From: Candidatus Binataceae bacterium | Lineage (GTDB): Bacteria; Desulfobacterota; Binatia; Binatales; Binataceae | Length of the DNA: 64,000 nucleotides | Reading direction: 5' to 3' | Assembly (NCBI GenBank): GCA_035308025.1 | Contig: DATGHL010000018.1 | Location: 1-64,000, forward strand | Shown here: piece after piece, positions 1 to 9,152 of the stretch | Numbering within the stretch: the first letter of the stretch is position 1 | Layout: each line of letters begins with the position of its first letter | Notes under the pieces: model-generated | Told to the model about the DNA's origin: nothing | Database searches by the model: none | Seen by the model: only the letters and a program-made list of their open reading frames with translations | Position numbers and translations under genes: made by a program

Positions 1-111
1 TGCACTCGCAGGAAAATCGATTTCGTTGCCTCCGCTACGGCACCCGCCGACGACCAGCATCGCGAGCACGATGCCGACGGCGATCGCGCACCTGGCGCGT
101 AAGGGTCTCAT
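1..111 (-). CDS. Peptide ABC transporter substrate-binding lipoprotein, N-terminal fragment
   Basis: Only the first 37 codons are inside the window; the gene runs off the left edge. Its ATG (109-111) overlaps the stop codon of the upstream permease (TGA, 108-110), an ATGA junction typical of translational coupling. The peptide starts MRPLRAR, then has a hydrophobic stretch ending in a lipobox-like VVGGC at about residues 20-24, so it is predicted to be a lipidated exported protein. Directly after two DppB/DppC-type permeases, the natural reading is the extracytoplasmic solute-binding protein of the same importer. The solute-binding domain itself is not visible, so the function rests on context. 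Confidence 0.6.
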   Translation of the reverse strand, partial: MRPLRARCAIAVGIVLAMLVVGGCRSGGNEIDFPASA

Positions 112-938
112 GAGCTGGTGACCCTCGTACGCGCACCGCGAAGGCGGAGATAGCCGTAGCCCAACAGATTGAAACCCAGCACTGCATAAAGGATAGCGAG
201 GCCCGGAAAAAGCGCGAGCGACGGCGCGGTGCGAAAATAGATCGTCGCTTCCTCGATCATCCGGCCCCAACTGGGCGTGGGCGGCGGCACGCCCAAACCG
301 AGAAAGCTCAGGCCGGCGTCGAGCAGCAGCGTGCTCGAGGTGCCGAGCACCGCCATCGCGACGATCACCGGCGCGACGTTGGGCAGGATATGCGTGAACA
401 TCAGGCGCAGTGGCGAGGCCCCCAACGCGCGCGCCGCGAGCACGAAGTCGCGACTCCTGAGGCTGAGCGCCTCCGCGCGCACCACGCGGGCAACTCCGGT
501 CCACGAGACCAGGCCGATTACCAGCAGGATCGTCAACAGGCTCGGCCGCATGACGGTGACGAAGGCCATCGCGAGCAGAAGAGTCGGAAAGGCGAGCATC
601 GTATCGGTCAAGCGCATCAGGAGGAAATCGATCGCGCCGCCGAAAAAACCCGAAAGCAGTCCGATAGCGACGCCGATCACCATCGTGATCGCCATCGCGG
701 CCACACCGACCTCGAGCGAGATACGTGCGCCCCAGATGATCCGCGACAGGACGTCGCGTCCAAGCTCGTCCGTGCCGAGCGGAAATGCCCACGACGGCGG
801 GGCCGGATCGCCGAACGTCGCGGCCACGGCCCGCGCCGGATCGTGCGGCGCCAGCATCGGTGCGCCGAGCGCGATCGCGGCCAGCAGCGCGATCATCGCC
901 GCACCCACCGCCGCCATCGTCGAGCCTCGCGCGCGCAC
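108..938 (-). CDS. Dipeptide/oligopeptide ABC transporter permease, DppC type
   Basis: A 276-residue inner-membrane permease of the DppC/OppC family, which forms half of the transmembrane channel of peptide/nickel importers. An N-terminal membrane segment is followed by the family signature around residues 50-65 (FPLGTDELGRDVLSR). The EAA loop that contacts the ATPase is near residues 155-175 (AEALSLRSRDFVLAARALG). The start is GTG at 936-938, 8 nt after the upstream permease stop; an in-frame ATG lies seven codons further on. It is cotranscribed with the DppB-like gene upstream and overlaps the lipoprotein gene downstream. The ATPase genes are not in the window. Substrate specificity cannot be told from the sequence. 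Confidence 0.9.
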   Translation of the reverse strand: MRARGSTMAAVGAAMIALLAAIALGAPMLAPHDPARAVAATFGDPAPPSWAFPLGTDELGRDVLSRIIWGARISLEVGVAAMAITMVIGVAIGLLSGFFGGAIDFLLMRLTDTMLAFPTLLLAMAFVTVMRPSLLTILLVIGLVSWTGVARVVRAEALSLRSRDFVLAARALGASPLRLMFTHILPNVAPVIVAMAVLGTSSTLLLDAGLSFLGLGVPPPTPSWGRMIEEATIYFRTAPSLALFPGLAILYAVLGFNLLGYGYLRLRGARTRVTSS

Positions 939-946
939 GGACGCGA

Positions 947-1876
947 CTAACCGATCTCGCTCAAGCGAATGCGCGGGTCGAGCCAGGCGTAAAGCAGGTC
1001 GACCACTAAATTCGCCGCGACGACGAGAATCGCGCCGAAAAGCACAGTGCCCATGATCAGCGGAATATCGAGATTCAAGACTGCTTCGAAGGCGAGCCGC
1101 CCGATGCCAGGCCAGTTGAAGACGGTTTCCGTCAGCACCACGCCCGAGAGCAGTCCGGCGAGATCGAGACCGGCGAGCGTCAGCAGCGGAATCAAGGCGT
1201 TGGCCAGCGCATGGCGGGCGATCGCCTGCCGGCGCGAGAGACCTTTGCCGCGCGCCGTGCGCATATAATCCTGCTCAATCTGCTCGCTGAGGTTGGTGTG
1301 AAGAATCCGCGAGTAGTAGCCGGCCGCACCGAGCGCCAGCGTGATCGTGGGTAGAAGCAAACTGCGCCAGCCGCTGAAGCCGCCGAGCGGAATCGACCGC
1401 AGATGCGCCGCTGCACCGATCAGAAGCATCTCGCCCAGCCAAAAGACCGGCATCGAGACGAACGCCAGCGCGACGATCAGCAGCAGATGATCCCAGAGGC
1501 CATCGCGCCAGCTCGCCGAGACCAGGCCCATCGCGATCCCGAGCATCAGCGACAGCGTCATCGCGCTTACCGCGAGCGTCGCCGTCGCGCCAAGGCGCCC
1601 GAGGATCAGATTCGTCACGCTCTCGCGACGGATGTAGGAACGTCCCAAGTCGCCATGCAATGCATGGCCGAGGTAGCGGGCGTACTGCGTGTAAACCGGC
1701 TGGTCGAGTCCGAGCTGGGTGCGAATCAGCGCGAGGGTTTGCGGATCGGCCTTCGCCCCGGCCATCGCGACCGCGGGATCGGCCGGTACGATAAACGCGA
1801 TGGTGAAGGTGATGAGCGAGACGCCCAGCAGCACGCCGACGCTGATCGCGAGCCGGCGCAAAATGAAGGCGAGCAT
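947..1876 (-). CDS. Dipeptide/oligopeptide ABC transporter permease, DppB type
   Basis: A 309-residue permease of the DppB/OppB family, the partner of the DppC-like protein encoded immediately downstream. It has the typical N-terminus (MLAFILRRLAISVGVLLGVSL), about six membrane segments, and an EAA-type loop (EQIEQDYMRTARGKGLSRR, near residues 195-215) for coupling to the cytoplasmic ATPase. Length is normal for the family. It is the first gene of the visible transporter operon (permease, permease, binding protein). Solute identity (dipeptide, oligopeptide, nickel) is not resolvable. Confidence 0.92.
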   Translation of the reverse strand: MLAFILRRLAISVGVLLGVSLITFTIAFIVPADPAVAMAGAKADPQTLALIRTQLGLDQPVYTQYARYLGHALHGDLGRSYIRRESVTNLILGRLGATATLAVSAMTLSLMLGIAMGLVSASWRDGLWDHLLLIVALAFVSMPVFWLGEMLLIGAAAHLRSIPLGGFSGWRSLLLPTITLALGAAGYYSRILHTNLSEQIEQDYMRTARGKGLSRRQAIARHALANALIPLLTLAGLDLAGLLSGVVLTETVFNWPGIGRLAFEAVLNLDIPLIMGTVLFGAILVVAANLVVDLLYAWLDPRIRLSEIG

Positions 1877-1921
1877 CAGATGAACCTTGTCATTAGCCGC
1901 GCACCGCAGCAGATTCCTCGG

Positions 1922-2647
1922 CTATGGCGCCGCGCCGAGCGGCGAGATCGCGACGCCGATCAGATAGCCCAGCACTGCTGCGGCAACCGCGATCGCCAGG
2001 AAGCGCACGCCGGCCATCGAGGGGTAACGCTGATCGCCGAGCCGGCCTTCGACGAAATAACCGACGGTGAAAAGCACGAGCGCGGTCGTCGCGATGCCGG
2101 CGACAAGTCCGACCCGCTCCGACGTGATGAAGACGAAGGGCAGCAACGGCACGAGCGCGCCCAGCAGAAAAGCGACGCCCATCAGCAGTCCGTCAAGAAT
2201 TGGCTTGCCGAAGCTGGCGTCCGCCAGTCCGTAGATTTTTTCCTCCGCGGTCGCATTGAGCGCTTGCGGCGAGGCGCTCAGCAGTTTGACGACGCGATAG
2301 CTCGCCTCACGGGTAAGCCCTTCTTTGGCGAGCGCCTCGACCAGACTCTCCTGCACCATGTAGGGCTGCGCGTGACTTTCGCTGCGCGTCCGGCGCAGTT
2401 CGCTGCGGATAACCTCGGTCTCCGCGCGGGTGCCGAGATAGGCGCCTGCCCCCATCGAGAGGGCGCCGGCCGCGGTCGAGGCGAGGGCTGCGAGAATTAC
2501 CTGCGAGCGGACGGAAACCGCGCCGCTCAAGCCGGCGAGCACGCCCGCCGTCGTCAGCACGCCATCCTGGATGCCAAAGACGATCTCACGCAGACTGGCG
2601 AGCCGTTCAAAGGTCCGGCGCTTTTCCTCGGGTTTGAGCGCAGCCAA
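1922..2647 (-). CDS. VIT/CCC1-family membrane protein (putative Fe/Mn transporter)
   Basis: A 241-residue membrane protein of the VIT1/CCC1 family, whose members move iron or manganese across membranes. The hallmark is the first transmembrane region (residues about 17-45: SLREIVFGIQDGVLTTAGVL), followed by a second helix with the small-residue GALSMGAGAYLGTRAE motif. A charged loop and three C-terminal helices follow. The apparent start is TTG at 2645-2647, only 6 nt after the peroxiredoxin stop, so the two genes are probably cotranscribed. Pairing with a peroxide-scavenging enzyme fits control of metal-driven oxidative stress, but that link is inference. Confidence 0.85.
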   Translation of the reverse strand: MAALKPEEKRRTFERLASLREIVFGIQDGVLTTAGVLAGLSGAVSVRSQVILAALASTAAGALSMGAGAYLGTRAETEVIRSELRRTRSESHAQPYMVQESLVEALAKEGLTREASYRVVKLLSASPQALNATAEEKIYGLADASFGKPILDGLLMGVAFLLGALVPLLPFVFITSERVGLVAGIATTALVLFTVGYFVEGRLGDQRYPSMAGVRFLAIAVAAAVLGYLIGVAISPLGAAP

Positions 2648-2653
2648 GCGACT

Positions 2654-3181
2654 TTAATACTTGAGGTCGGTTTCGATGGTCGGCTCGCCGGGTTGCCAGT
2701 CCGCCGGGCAGAGATGGCCGCTGCGCAGCGCCCGCACGATTCGCAGCGTCTCGCTCACGCTGCGGCCCACATTGATCGAGCTGGCGGTCGCATACAGCAC
2801 CTTGCGCGCACGGTCGAGCACAAACGTCGCGCGCATCGCGACGCCTTCCTTTTCGTCGAAGACCCCATATTGGCTTGAGATTTTACCGGCCTCATCCGCC
2901 AGCAGCGGATAGCTCAGGCCACCGAGTTCCGCAGCCCAGCGCCGATGGGTCTCGGCGTCGTCGATACTCACGCCAACGATACTGGTGTGCTCGGTCTTGA
3001 ACGCCGCCTGCGCTTGGTGGAAGCCGACGACTTCGGTTGGGCAGATGAACGAAAAGTCGCGGGGGTAAAAGAACAGCAGAACGAGTTCCGATTGCAGGCC
3101 AGCCGGCGCGAGATGGCTGATGCGTCCGTCGAAGGCGCAAGCCAGATCAAACGGCGGCGCGGCGTCACCCGGTTTTAACAT
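2654..3181 (-). CDS. Peroxiredoxin, AhpC/TSA family (2-Cys type)
   Basis: A 175-residue thiol peroxidase that reduces H2O2 and organic hydroperoxides. The peroxidatic cysteine is in FYPRDFSFICPTEV (Cys47). A second cysteine in the C-terminal SGHLCPADW segment (about residue 158) matches the resolving cysteine of typical 2-Cys AhpC proteins, so the active unit should be a disulfide-linked dimer. Length is slightly short of E. coli AhpC (187). The recycling partner (AhpF or a thioredoxin) is not adjacent, but a thioredoxin gene lies at 9.2-9.5 kb. It probably forms an operon with the VIT-family gene downstream. Confidence 0.93.
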   Translation of the reverse strand: MLKPGDAAPPFDLACAFDGRISHLAPAGLQSELVLLFFYPRDFSFICPTEVVGFHQAQAAFKTEHTSIVGVSIDDAETHRRWAAELGGLSYPLLADEAGKISSQYGVFDEKEGVAMRATFVLDRARKVLYATASSINVGRSVSETLRIVRALRSGHLCPADWQPGEPTIETDLKY

Positions 3182-3227
3182 CGATCACAACTCGAAGTCG
3201 CGAAACTCGATAAGCGTCGCGTCAAGC

Positions 3228-3947
3228 CTACTGAATCGCGTAGGTCAGAGAAACGGTCGCCGGCACGGTCACCTGTCCGACCTCGATGGGCGTCGCACCA
3301 CCGCGCGACATCGCTAAGGCTTGCATGCGCATCATCGGAACCGGCCGGGATTCGGCTTCGGTCGTGGCCTTGAGCACCTGGCCGAGTTTGACGCCGAGCG
3401 CCGCGGCGAGGGCCTCCGCCTGCGCTTGGGCATCTCTAGAGGCTTTTGCGATCGCGTCGCCGCGCGCTTTAGTGTTGTCGCGCAGGGTGTAATCGAGCGA
3501 GTTGACCTGATTGGCGCCGGCCGCGATCGCCGCGTCGATCAGCGGTCCGACGATATCCAGCGCCTGCGTTTGCACGGTGATCGAATTTTGCGCGCGATAG
3601 CCGATAATCTTCGCCGGGTCGCCGTTGCGCGGTTCGTTGTAGTCCGGACTAAGCGAGTAGCCTCCGGTCCACATCGTGCCCTTGTCGGTGAGCTTGGCCT
3701 TGAGGGCGTCGCGGACCTTTTGCGCCAATGACCCGTTGAGGCCCGCGGCCTCGGACGCCGTTGCCGCGTGCGTCTCGATCGCCAAATCGAGCGTCGCCTG
3801 ATCCGGCGCGGCTTGCACCTCGCCATCGCCGCTCACCACGATCGTCCGCACCACCTTGGTATCCTCTGATTGCGCCAGCGCGACTCGCGTCCAGGCCGTC
3901 GCCGCCAGCACGATCGCGGCCATCAACGCTATTGTCCGTCGTCGCAT
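3228..3947 (-). CDS. SIMPL (DUF541) domain periplasmic protein
   Basis: About 239 residues with a Sec signal peptide (MRRRTIALMAAIVLAATAWTRVALAQ) followed by a SIMPL/DUF541 domain. The domain is recognisable from VVSGDGEVQAAPDQATLDLAIE near the mature N-terminus and the central segment with IIGYRAQNSITVQ. Family members (for example YggE-like proteins) are exported, oligomeric and of poorly defined function, some linked to oxidative stress. I placed the start at the ATG at 3945-3947 because a GGAGG-like ribosome site lies just upstream. GTG at 3974 and ATG at 3959 are in-frame alternatives but give odd extensions before the signal peptide. Confidence 0.85.
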   Translation of the reverse strand: MRRRTIALMAAIVLAATAWTRVALAQSEDTKVVRTIVVSGDGEVQAAPDQATLDLAIETHAATASEAAGLNGSLAQKVRDALKAKLTDKGTMWTGGYSLSPDYNEPRNGDPAKIIGYRAQNSITVQTQALDIVGPLIDAAIAAGANQVNSLDYTLRDNTKARGDAIAKASRDAQAQAEALAAALGVKLGQVLKATTEAESRPVPMMRMQALAMSRGGATPIEVGQVTVPATVSLTYAIQ

Positions 3948-4116
3948 CGAACCCTCCATGGAGTTGATCAGCACGGAAGCGGCTGCCTAAGCTCAGTTGC
4001 ATCCACAGAGCATGCGCCTGAGCATTCAGGCCTCCGCTTTGGATTGAAGCTTTCACTGATCGCAGCGTCAAGGTACAGGAAGGGACGTCCGCTGCGGCGG
4101 AACCGAACAGCAGTTA

Positions 4117-5580
4117 ATGCCCGAAAAATCCGACGACAAGAAAGTCACCCCGCGCGGCGAGGATTTCGCCGCCTGGTACAACGACATCATCCTGCGCGCT
4201 GAGCTCGCCGACTACTCGCCCGTTCGCGGCTGCATCGTCTTCCGCCCCGACGGCTTCGCCATCTGGGAGAACCTGCGCGACGAGCTCGATCGCCGGATCA
4301 AACGCACGGGCGCGCGCAACGCCTATTTCCCGCTCTTCATTCCGCTCAGTTTCCTGCAGAAAGAGGCGCAGCACGTCGAAGGTTTTGCGCCCGAGGTGGC
4401 GGTCGTGACACATGGCGGCGGCAAGGAGCTCGAGGAGCCGCTGGTGGTGCGTCCGACCTCCGAGACCATCATCAACCATATGTTCGCGCAGTGGATTCAT
4501 TCCCATCGCGACCTGCCGCTGATGGTCAATCAATGGTGCAATGTCGTGCGCTGGGAGCTGCGCACGCGGCCGTTTCTGCGCACCACCGAATTTCTCTGGC
4601 AGGAGGGCCATACTGCGCATGCGACGCGCGCCGAGGCCGAGCGCGAGACCCTCACGATGCTCGAAGTCTATCGCAGCTTTGTCGAGGATTTTCTCGCCGT
4701 CCCGCTGATCCATGGCCGCAAGAGCGCGGCCGAACGCTTCCCCGGCGCCGAGGAGACCTACACCATCGAGAGTCTGATGCCCGACGGGCGCGCGCTGCAA
4801 TGCGGCACTTCGCACTACCTTGGACAGAATTTCGCCCGCGCCTTCGAGATCAAATTTCTCGACGAAACCAATCAGCTCCAGCATCCGCATCAGACGAGCT
4901 GGGGGGTTTCGACGAGGCTGTTGGGCGCAATCGTGATGGCGCATGGCGACGACCAGGGTCTGCGCCTGCCGCCGGCCGTCGCCGGCATCCAGGTCGTCAT
5001 CGTGCCGATTTGGCGCAAGGCCGAGGAGGGCGAGAAGGTCCTCGCCGCGGCGCGCACGATGCGCGACGCGCTCGAACAGGCCGGACTTCGCGTCAAACTC
5101 GACGAACGCGACGGCCTCACCCCCGGCTTCAAGTTCAATGACTGGGAGATGCGCGGCGTCCCGCTGAGAATCGAAATCGGACCGCGCGACCTGGCGACGA
5201 ATGAAGCGGTGACCGCGCGTCGCGACATCCTCGGAGCGGCTGGGAAGGCGAAGGTCGCACTGGATCAGCTCGCCACGCGCGCCGCGGAAGTCCTCGGCGA
5301 GATCCAGAAGAATCTTTACCAGCAGGCGCGAGCGGCGATGGAGGCCCATACCCGCGGCTTCGATTCATACGACGATCTGCGCGTGCAGATGGCGGGCGAA
5401 GGCGGCGGCGGCTTCGCCGACGTCTACTGGTGCGGCAACGCCGTCTGTGAGACGAAAATCCGCGACGAGACCCGCGCGACTTGCCGCGCCATCCCTCTCG
5501 ATCAGGCACCAGCTTCCGGCCTGTGCATCGTTTGCGGCGAGTCAGCGTCCGAACGCGCCTTCTTCGCCAAAGCCTACTGA
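4117..5580 (+). CDS. proS: Prolyl-tRNA synthetase (short, archaeal/eukaryotic-like type)
   Basis: A 487-residue class II aminoacyl-tRNA synthetase that charges tRNA-Pro. Length and sequence match the ProS type without the bacterial editing insertion. It starts TPRGEDFAAWYNDIILRAELADYSPVRGC and has class II motif 2 in WRTRPFLRTTEFLWQEGHTAHA-like sequence (residues about 145-170). The HQTSWGVSTRLLGA segment near residue 260 is motif 3, followed by the anticodon-binding domain and a C-terminal zinc-binding-like tail with CGNAVCE and CIVCGE. It stands alone on the plus strand between two minus-strand genes. Confidence 0.96.
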   Translation: MPEKSDDKKVTPRGEDFAAWYNDIILRAELADYSPVRGCIVFRPDGFAIWENLRDELDRRIKRTGARNAYFPLFIPLSFLQKEAQHVEGFAPEVAVVTHGGGKELEEPLVVRPTSETIINHMFAQWIHSHRDLPLMVNQWCNVVRWELRTRPFLRTTEFLWQEGHTAHATRAEAERETLTMLEVYRSFVEDFLAVPLIHGRKSAAERFPGAEETYTIESLMPDGRALQCGTSHYLGQNFARAFEIKFLDETNQLQHPHQTSWGVSTRLLGAIVMAHGDDQGLRLPPAVAGIQVVIVPIWRKAEEGEKVLAAARTMRDALEQAGLRVKLDERDGLTPGFKFNDWEMRGVPLRIEIGPRDLATNEAVTARRDILGAAGKAKVALDQLATRAAEVLGEIQKNLYQQARAAMEAHTRGFDSYDDLRVQMAGEGGGGFADVYWCGNAVCETKIRDETRATCRAIPLDQAPASGLCIVCGESASERAFFAKAY

Positions 5581-5614
5581 GCGGTTCGCACTGACCCGCT
5601 CGACCAGAATTCGG

Positions 5615-6700
5615 TTATTTGGAGCTCCCTTCCTCGTCAGGGTTAGCGAAGCGCAGCGGCAAATCGAGGACAAAGGTGCAGCCTTCATGCGGTCGATTGC
5701 TGACCCGCACCGAGCCATGATGGGCTTCAACGGCCCGCTTCACGATTGACAACCCCAAACCGAAGCCGCTGCGATCGGCCGCATCTTGCACGAAGGGTTG
5801 AAATAACTTGGGCGGCAGATCGTCCGGCAATCCGCCGCAGGAATCTTCAACCTCGAAAAGGACACGGTCTTCGAGGGCTCTCGCGCGGATGGTGACGCGG
5901 CTTCCTTCGGAAGAGAATTTTATCGCGTTACCCATCAGGTTTGTGATAGCGGACGCGAGTAGTTTTTGATCAGCGTCAACTTGCAAGTCTTCGACTTCCT
6001 CGACAACGGCGATGTTCTTTGCCTCACATTGTTCTGCGCTTTCCGCACAAATCGTATTCACAAGCTCCAAAACCGCGACCGGTTGCGCGTTAATCCGCGG
6101 GTTGCCGGAGAGCCGCGCGTCAATTATGGAGTCATCGACTAACTGTGAAACTCGAACGATCGCTCTATCGAGCCGCTCTAGGTGTTTCTCGCGTTTATGC
6201 GCTTGTTCGTTGCGGAGCAACGCGACGGTCAGCCGAGCAGCTTGCAAAGGTCCTCGAATCTCGTGAGCGATGAACGAGTAGTGCTGGGTTGCTTGCTCAA
6301 CAATCTCACGATCACGCAGCGCCGCATAAGCTCTGACAGAGGCCGCCACCCCACGTCCCATGACGTGGAACAACTCACCGACTTCGTCGGTCAGGACAGG
6401 AATTTCGACCTGGCTCATGAGTTCAAGAACAATTTCGCCGATTAGCGTCATCTCTTCGGAGAGGGCGCCAATGTCGATACCGCGACGCATGCGTTGCCGT
6501 CCGTGTTGCCGCGCGCCCGACATATCGGGCCACTGGCCCGCGGGGGAACGAAGCGCCTCGACGAGATCATCCAGGAAAAACGGGAGATGGTTGACGAGTT
6601 CAGACGTTTCGAGCGCCAGGCCGAGCCGATGCGTCGCGGCCGCCTTCCAACGCTCAATAACAAGTTCCTTGTTCGTCGAAATAAAGTCTGCGAGTGGCAC
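5615..6700 (-). CDS. Soluble sensor histidine kinase with RsbRD-like N-terminal domain
   Basis: A 361-residue kinase without obvious membrane segments. Residues 1-135 resemble the RsbRD/RsbR-type N-terminal sensory helix bundle (FISTNKELVIERWKAAA). The HisKA domain follows with the phosphoacceptor in HYSFIAHEIRGPLQAARL (about residues 140-157). The HATPase_c domain has an N-box (SAITNLMGNAIKFSSEG), a D-box (VEDSCGGLPDDLPPKLFQPF) and a G-box (RSGFGLGLSIVKRAVEAHHG). No response regulator is adjacent, so the partner is unknown. The signal is likely cytoplasmic. Confidence 0.88.
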   Translation of the reverse strand: MPLADFISTNKELVIERWKAAATHRLGLALETSELVNHLPFFLDDLVEALRSPAGQWPDMSGARQHGRQRMRRGIDIGALSEEMTLIGEIVLELMSQVEIPVLTDEVGELFHVMGRGVAASVRAYAALRDREIVEQATQHYSFIAHEIRGPLQAARLTVALLRNEQAHKREKHLERLDRAIVRVSQLVDDSIIDARLSGNPRINAQPVAVLELVNTICAESAEQCEAKNIAVVEEVEDLQVDADQKLLASAITNLMGNAIKFSSEGSRVTIRARALEDRVLFEVEDSCGGLPDDLPPKLFQPFVQDAADRSGFGLGLSIVKRAVEAHHGSVRVSNRPHEGCTFVLDLPLRFANPDEEGSSK

Positions 6701-6776
6701 CTGCTCTTCTCCATGAGCTCAAAGCCCGGTTTAGTCTGACAGCCGCCCGCACGACGCTGGTCGGCGACTTGACCTA

Positions 6777-8348
6777 CTAGTGCGCAGCCGCCGCGGCCGT
6801 CTTACCCTTCGGCCGGCGCATGAAGAAAATCAACGGCGCTAGCGCGAAGAAGATGTACGAGAGCATCCGGAAATCGTCGAGGTAGGCTAACACCGAAGCC
6901 TGCTTCTGCATCTCGAGGTAAATCATCCCTAGCATGGTCGCGGATCCGCCGCGCGAAAAGGGGACGCCCATCATCGCCGGGCTGTGGATCAACTGGTTCA
7001 TCCGGAAGGCATCGACGTGACCCGCCAGGTAACTCTGATGGACCTGCGAATTGATCGACAACATCGCGACCAGGACTGCGATACCAACGCTGCCGCCCAC
7101 GGTGCGCACCATGTTGAACAGTCCCGACGCCGCGCCCATCTGCTCTTTGGGCACCGCGCCGAGGCTCAGCGTGGTCATCGGAATGAAGATAAAGCCCGAA
7201 CCGATTCCGCGCAGCAGCCCGGGTAACGCGATGCTCCAGAAATCTATTTCCGCGTAGAAGTTCGCCATATAGGTCGTGCCGACGCCGGCGAAAATACAGC
7301 CGATCGCAACGATCCAGCGGGGATCAAACCGATTGAACAGGCGGCCCGCGAGCAGAATCGAAATAAAGGTGCCCAGGCTCTGAATCGACAAGACCTTACC
7401 GGCCAAGATCGGCGTGTAGCCGGAAATTTGCTGGCAATAGAGCGGAATCAGCACAAAGGTCGAGTACATCGCGAACATCACGATGGTAGTGAAGAAGGTG
7501 CCGACGGCGAAATCGCGATTTTTGAGCACATGCAGATCGACGATCGGCTCGCGGATGCGCAACTCGCGGACGACAAAGAAGACCAGGCTGATCGTGCCGA
7601 TTATCGTCAGCGCGATAATCAGGTGCGAGCTGAACCAGTCGAGCCGTTCGCCGCGATCGAGCATGATCTGCAGCGCCGCGATGCCCAGCACCAGGTAGCC
7701 GAGCCCGCCCCAGTCGATCCGCTTGATCCCACGCCGGATGTAGGTGGGATCGTGGACGAACACCGCCACCATGATCGCGGCGATGATGCCGGTCGGTGCG
7801 TTGATGTAAAAAATCCAGCGCCAGCTATAGTTGTCTGTAATCCAACCACCCAGCGTGGGGCCCAGCACCGGCGCAACCATCATACCCAAGCCCCAGATCG
7901 ACATCGCGGTCGCCTGCTCCTCGGGCGGGAAGGTCTCCATCAGGACGGCCTGCGACAGCGGCATCATCGCGCCGCCGCCGAGTCCCTGCAGGATACGGAA
8001 AAAGACCAGGATTCCCAGATTAGGCGCGGCGCCTGCCGCCAGCGAGCTACAGACGAAAAGCAGGATGCAAAAATTGAAGAAACGCTTGCGGCCAAAATAG
8101 GCGCTGCACCAGCCGGTGAGCGGAATGATGATCCCATTCGCGACGATGTAGGAGGTCAAGACCCAGGTCGCTTCGTCGACGTCGGCGGAGAGACTACCGC
8201 GAATATGGATCAGCGAAACATTCGCGATCGTGGTATCGAGAACCTCCATCACCGTCGCGAGCATCACGGCTACCGCCACCAGCCATTTGCTGGAGGAGAC
8301 GGCGCCTGCTGCTTGCAGCGCCGGACTTTGTTCGACCGCGGCCGCCAC
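6777..8348 (-). CDS. DHA2-family MFS drug/proton antiporter, EmrB type
   Basis: A 523-residue major facilitator transporter of the 14-helix DHA2 group. Diagnostic segments are VMEVLDTTIANVSLIHI in helix 1 and LTGWCSAYFGRKRFF in the first cytoplasmic loop. Motif C-like glycines and prolines lie in GLGMMVAPVLGPTLGGWITDNYSWRWIFYIN. EmrB-like pumps usually pair with a periplasmic EmrA adaptor and a TolC channel; neither gene is adjacent here. The start is GTG at 8346-8348. The C-terminus is alanine-rich and ends in His before TAG, with a second TAG next to it. Confidence 0.92.
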   Translation of the reverse strand: MAAAVEQSPALQAAGAVSSSKWLVAVAVMLATVMEVLDTTIANVSLIHIRGSLSADVDEATWVLTSYIVANGIIIPLTGWCSAYFGRKRFFNFCILLFVCSSLAAGAAPNLGILVFFRILQGLGGGAMMPLSQAVLMETFPPEEQATAMSIWGLGMMVAPVLGPTLGGWITDNYSWRWIFYINAPTGIIAAIMVAVFVHDPTYIRRGIKRIDWGGLGYLVLGIAALQIMLDRGERLDWFSSHLIIALTIIGTISLVFFVVRELRIREPIVDLHVLKNRDFAVGTFFTTIVMFAMYSTFVLIPLYCQQISGYTPILAGKVLSIQSLGTFISILLAGRLFNRFDPRWIVAIGCIFAGVGTTYMANFYAEIDFWSIALPGLLRGIGSGFIFIPMTTLSLGAVPKEQMGAASGLFNMVRTVGGSVGIAVLVAMLSINSQVHQSYLAGHVDAFRMNQLIHSPAMMGVPFSRGGSATMLGMIYLEMQKQASVLAYLDDFRMLSYIFFALAPLIFFMRRPKGKTAAAAAH

Positions 8349-8544
8349 GGAAGCTACACAGGTTGCGGTGATGGGGTTTTGACGGTCATCTTGATCACTT
8401 ACGACGTCGGTAAAAAGTGTCCTGAGTCAAGTGTTACACAGTGCAAGGAATCATCGTGGAAAGCAACTCCATATTCCGCTTCCGCCGAAACTGACTCTAG
8501 AGCCCTCATGCAGTCGTATGCCGCGCGCGCTAAGATGGCGCGGC

Positions 8545-9126
8545 ATGAGCAGCTTGAACAAGCTGGACTACGCGATCATCGCGATCGTCGTCTTGGGCGG
8601 ATTGTACGGCTTGAGTCGTGGCGTGATCCGGATGGCGGCTTCGATTCTGTCGATTATTTTAGGCCTCGCGGCGGCTTCAGCCTGGTACGAGCGAGTCGGC
8701 GCGTGGGTCCAACAGCACCTGAACACGAGTCCGACGGTTAGCGCGGTGATTGGCTATGTCGTAACGTTCCTGGCGGTCGCCGCGCTAATCGGGATGGCCG
8801 GGCAGCGTGTCGTGCGGCTCGCGCACGTAATCAACCTCAATCTGATCGATCGTCTCGGCGGCGCCGTGTTTGGCGCGGCGCTGGCTGCGGTTTTCGTCGG
8901 CGTCGATCTGTTGATCCTGGCGGCGGTCCTCCCGCCCGATTCGAGCTTGATTCGCGATTCGCGGCTCGCGCCGCGGGTGCTAGCTTATAACCAGTCGCTC
9001 GCCACCTTCGTCCCGCCGGAGATGAAAGCGGTGTTTCAGCGAAAATATGACGACCTAGTGCGGTATTGGAACGGGCAAAATCAAAGTCCCGCCGATGCGC
9101 CTGCGCGCGCACCCGGCGGGACTTGA
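8545..9126 (+). CDS. CvpA-family inner-membrane protein
   Basis: 193 residues with four predicted membrane segments and the CvpA/colicin V production family pattern: LDYAIIAIVVLGGLYGLSRGVIRMAASILSIILGL, then AAASAWYERVGAWVQQHL. Family members are implicated in envelope homeostasis and, in E. coli, colicin V export. I chose the ATG at 8545-8547 (MSSLNKLDY) because it directly precedes the first conserved helix; an open frame continues upstream to 8431 without family similarity. The gene is divergent from the efflux pump and convergent with thioredoxin. Confidence 0.85.
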   Translation: MSSLNKLDYAIIAIVVLGGLYGLSRGVIRMAASILSIILGLAAASAWYERVGAWVQQHLNTSPTVSAVIGYVVTFLAVAALIGMAGQRVVRLAHVINLNLIDRLGGAVFGAALAAVFVGVDLLILAAVLPPDSSLIRDSRLAPRVLAYNQSLATFVPPEMKAVFQRKYDDLVRYWNGQNQSPADAPARAPGGT

Positions 9127-9152
9127 TCAATGCCCGAATGGCGGGAAAAGCC

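Noticed and set aside
1403..2878. 491-codon plus-strand frame crossing the permease, VIT and peroxiredoxin genes
   Set aside because: It runs across three genes with recognised functions on the other strand; composition (Arg, Gln, His) is that of a shadow.
4114..5349. Long minus-strand open frame over prolyl-tRNA synthetase
   Set aside because: It is antisense to a clearly conserved ProRS; the product is rich in Arg, Asp and Gly with no domain. It is a codon-bias shadow in GC-rich sequence.
6775..6800. Seventh repeat copy at the efflux pump stop (CAC TAG then AGGTCAAGTC)
   Set aside because: Only the CACTAG end and a short AGGTCAAG match; the GGAGCG and GAGTCTGCGA core is missing, so chance is more likely.
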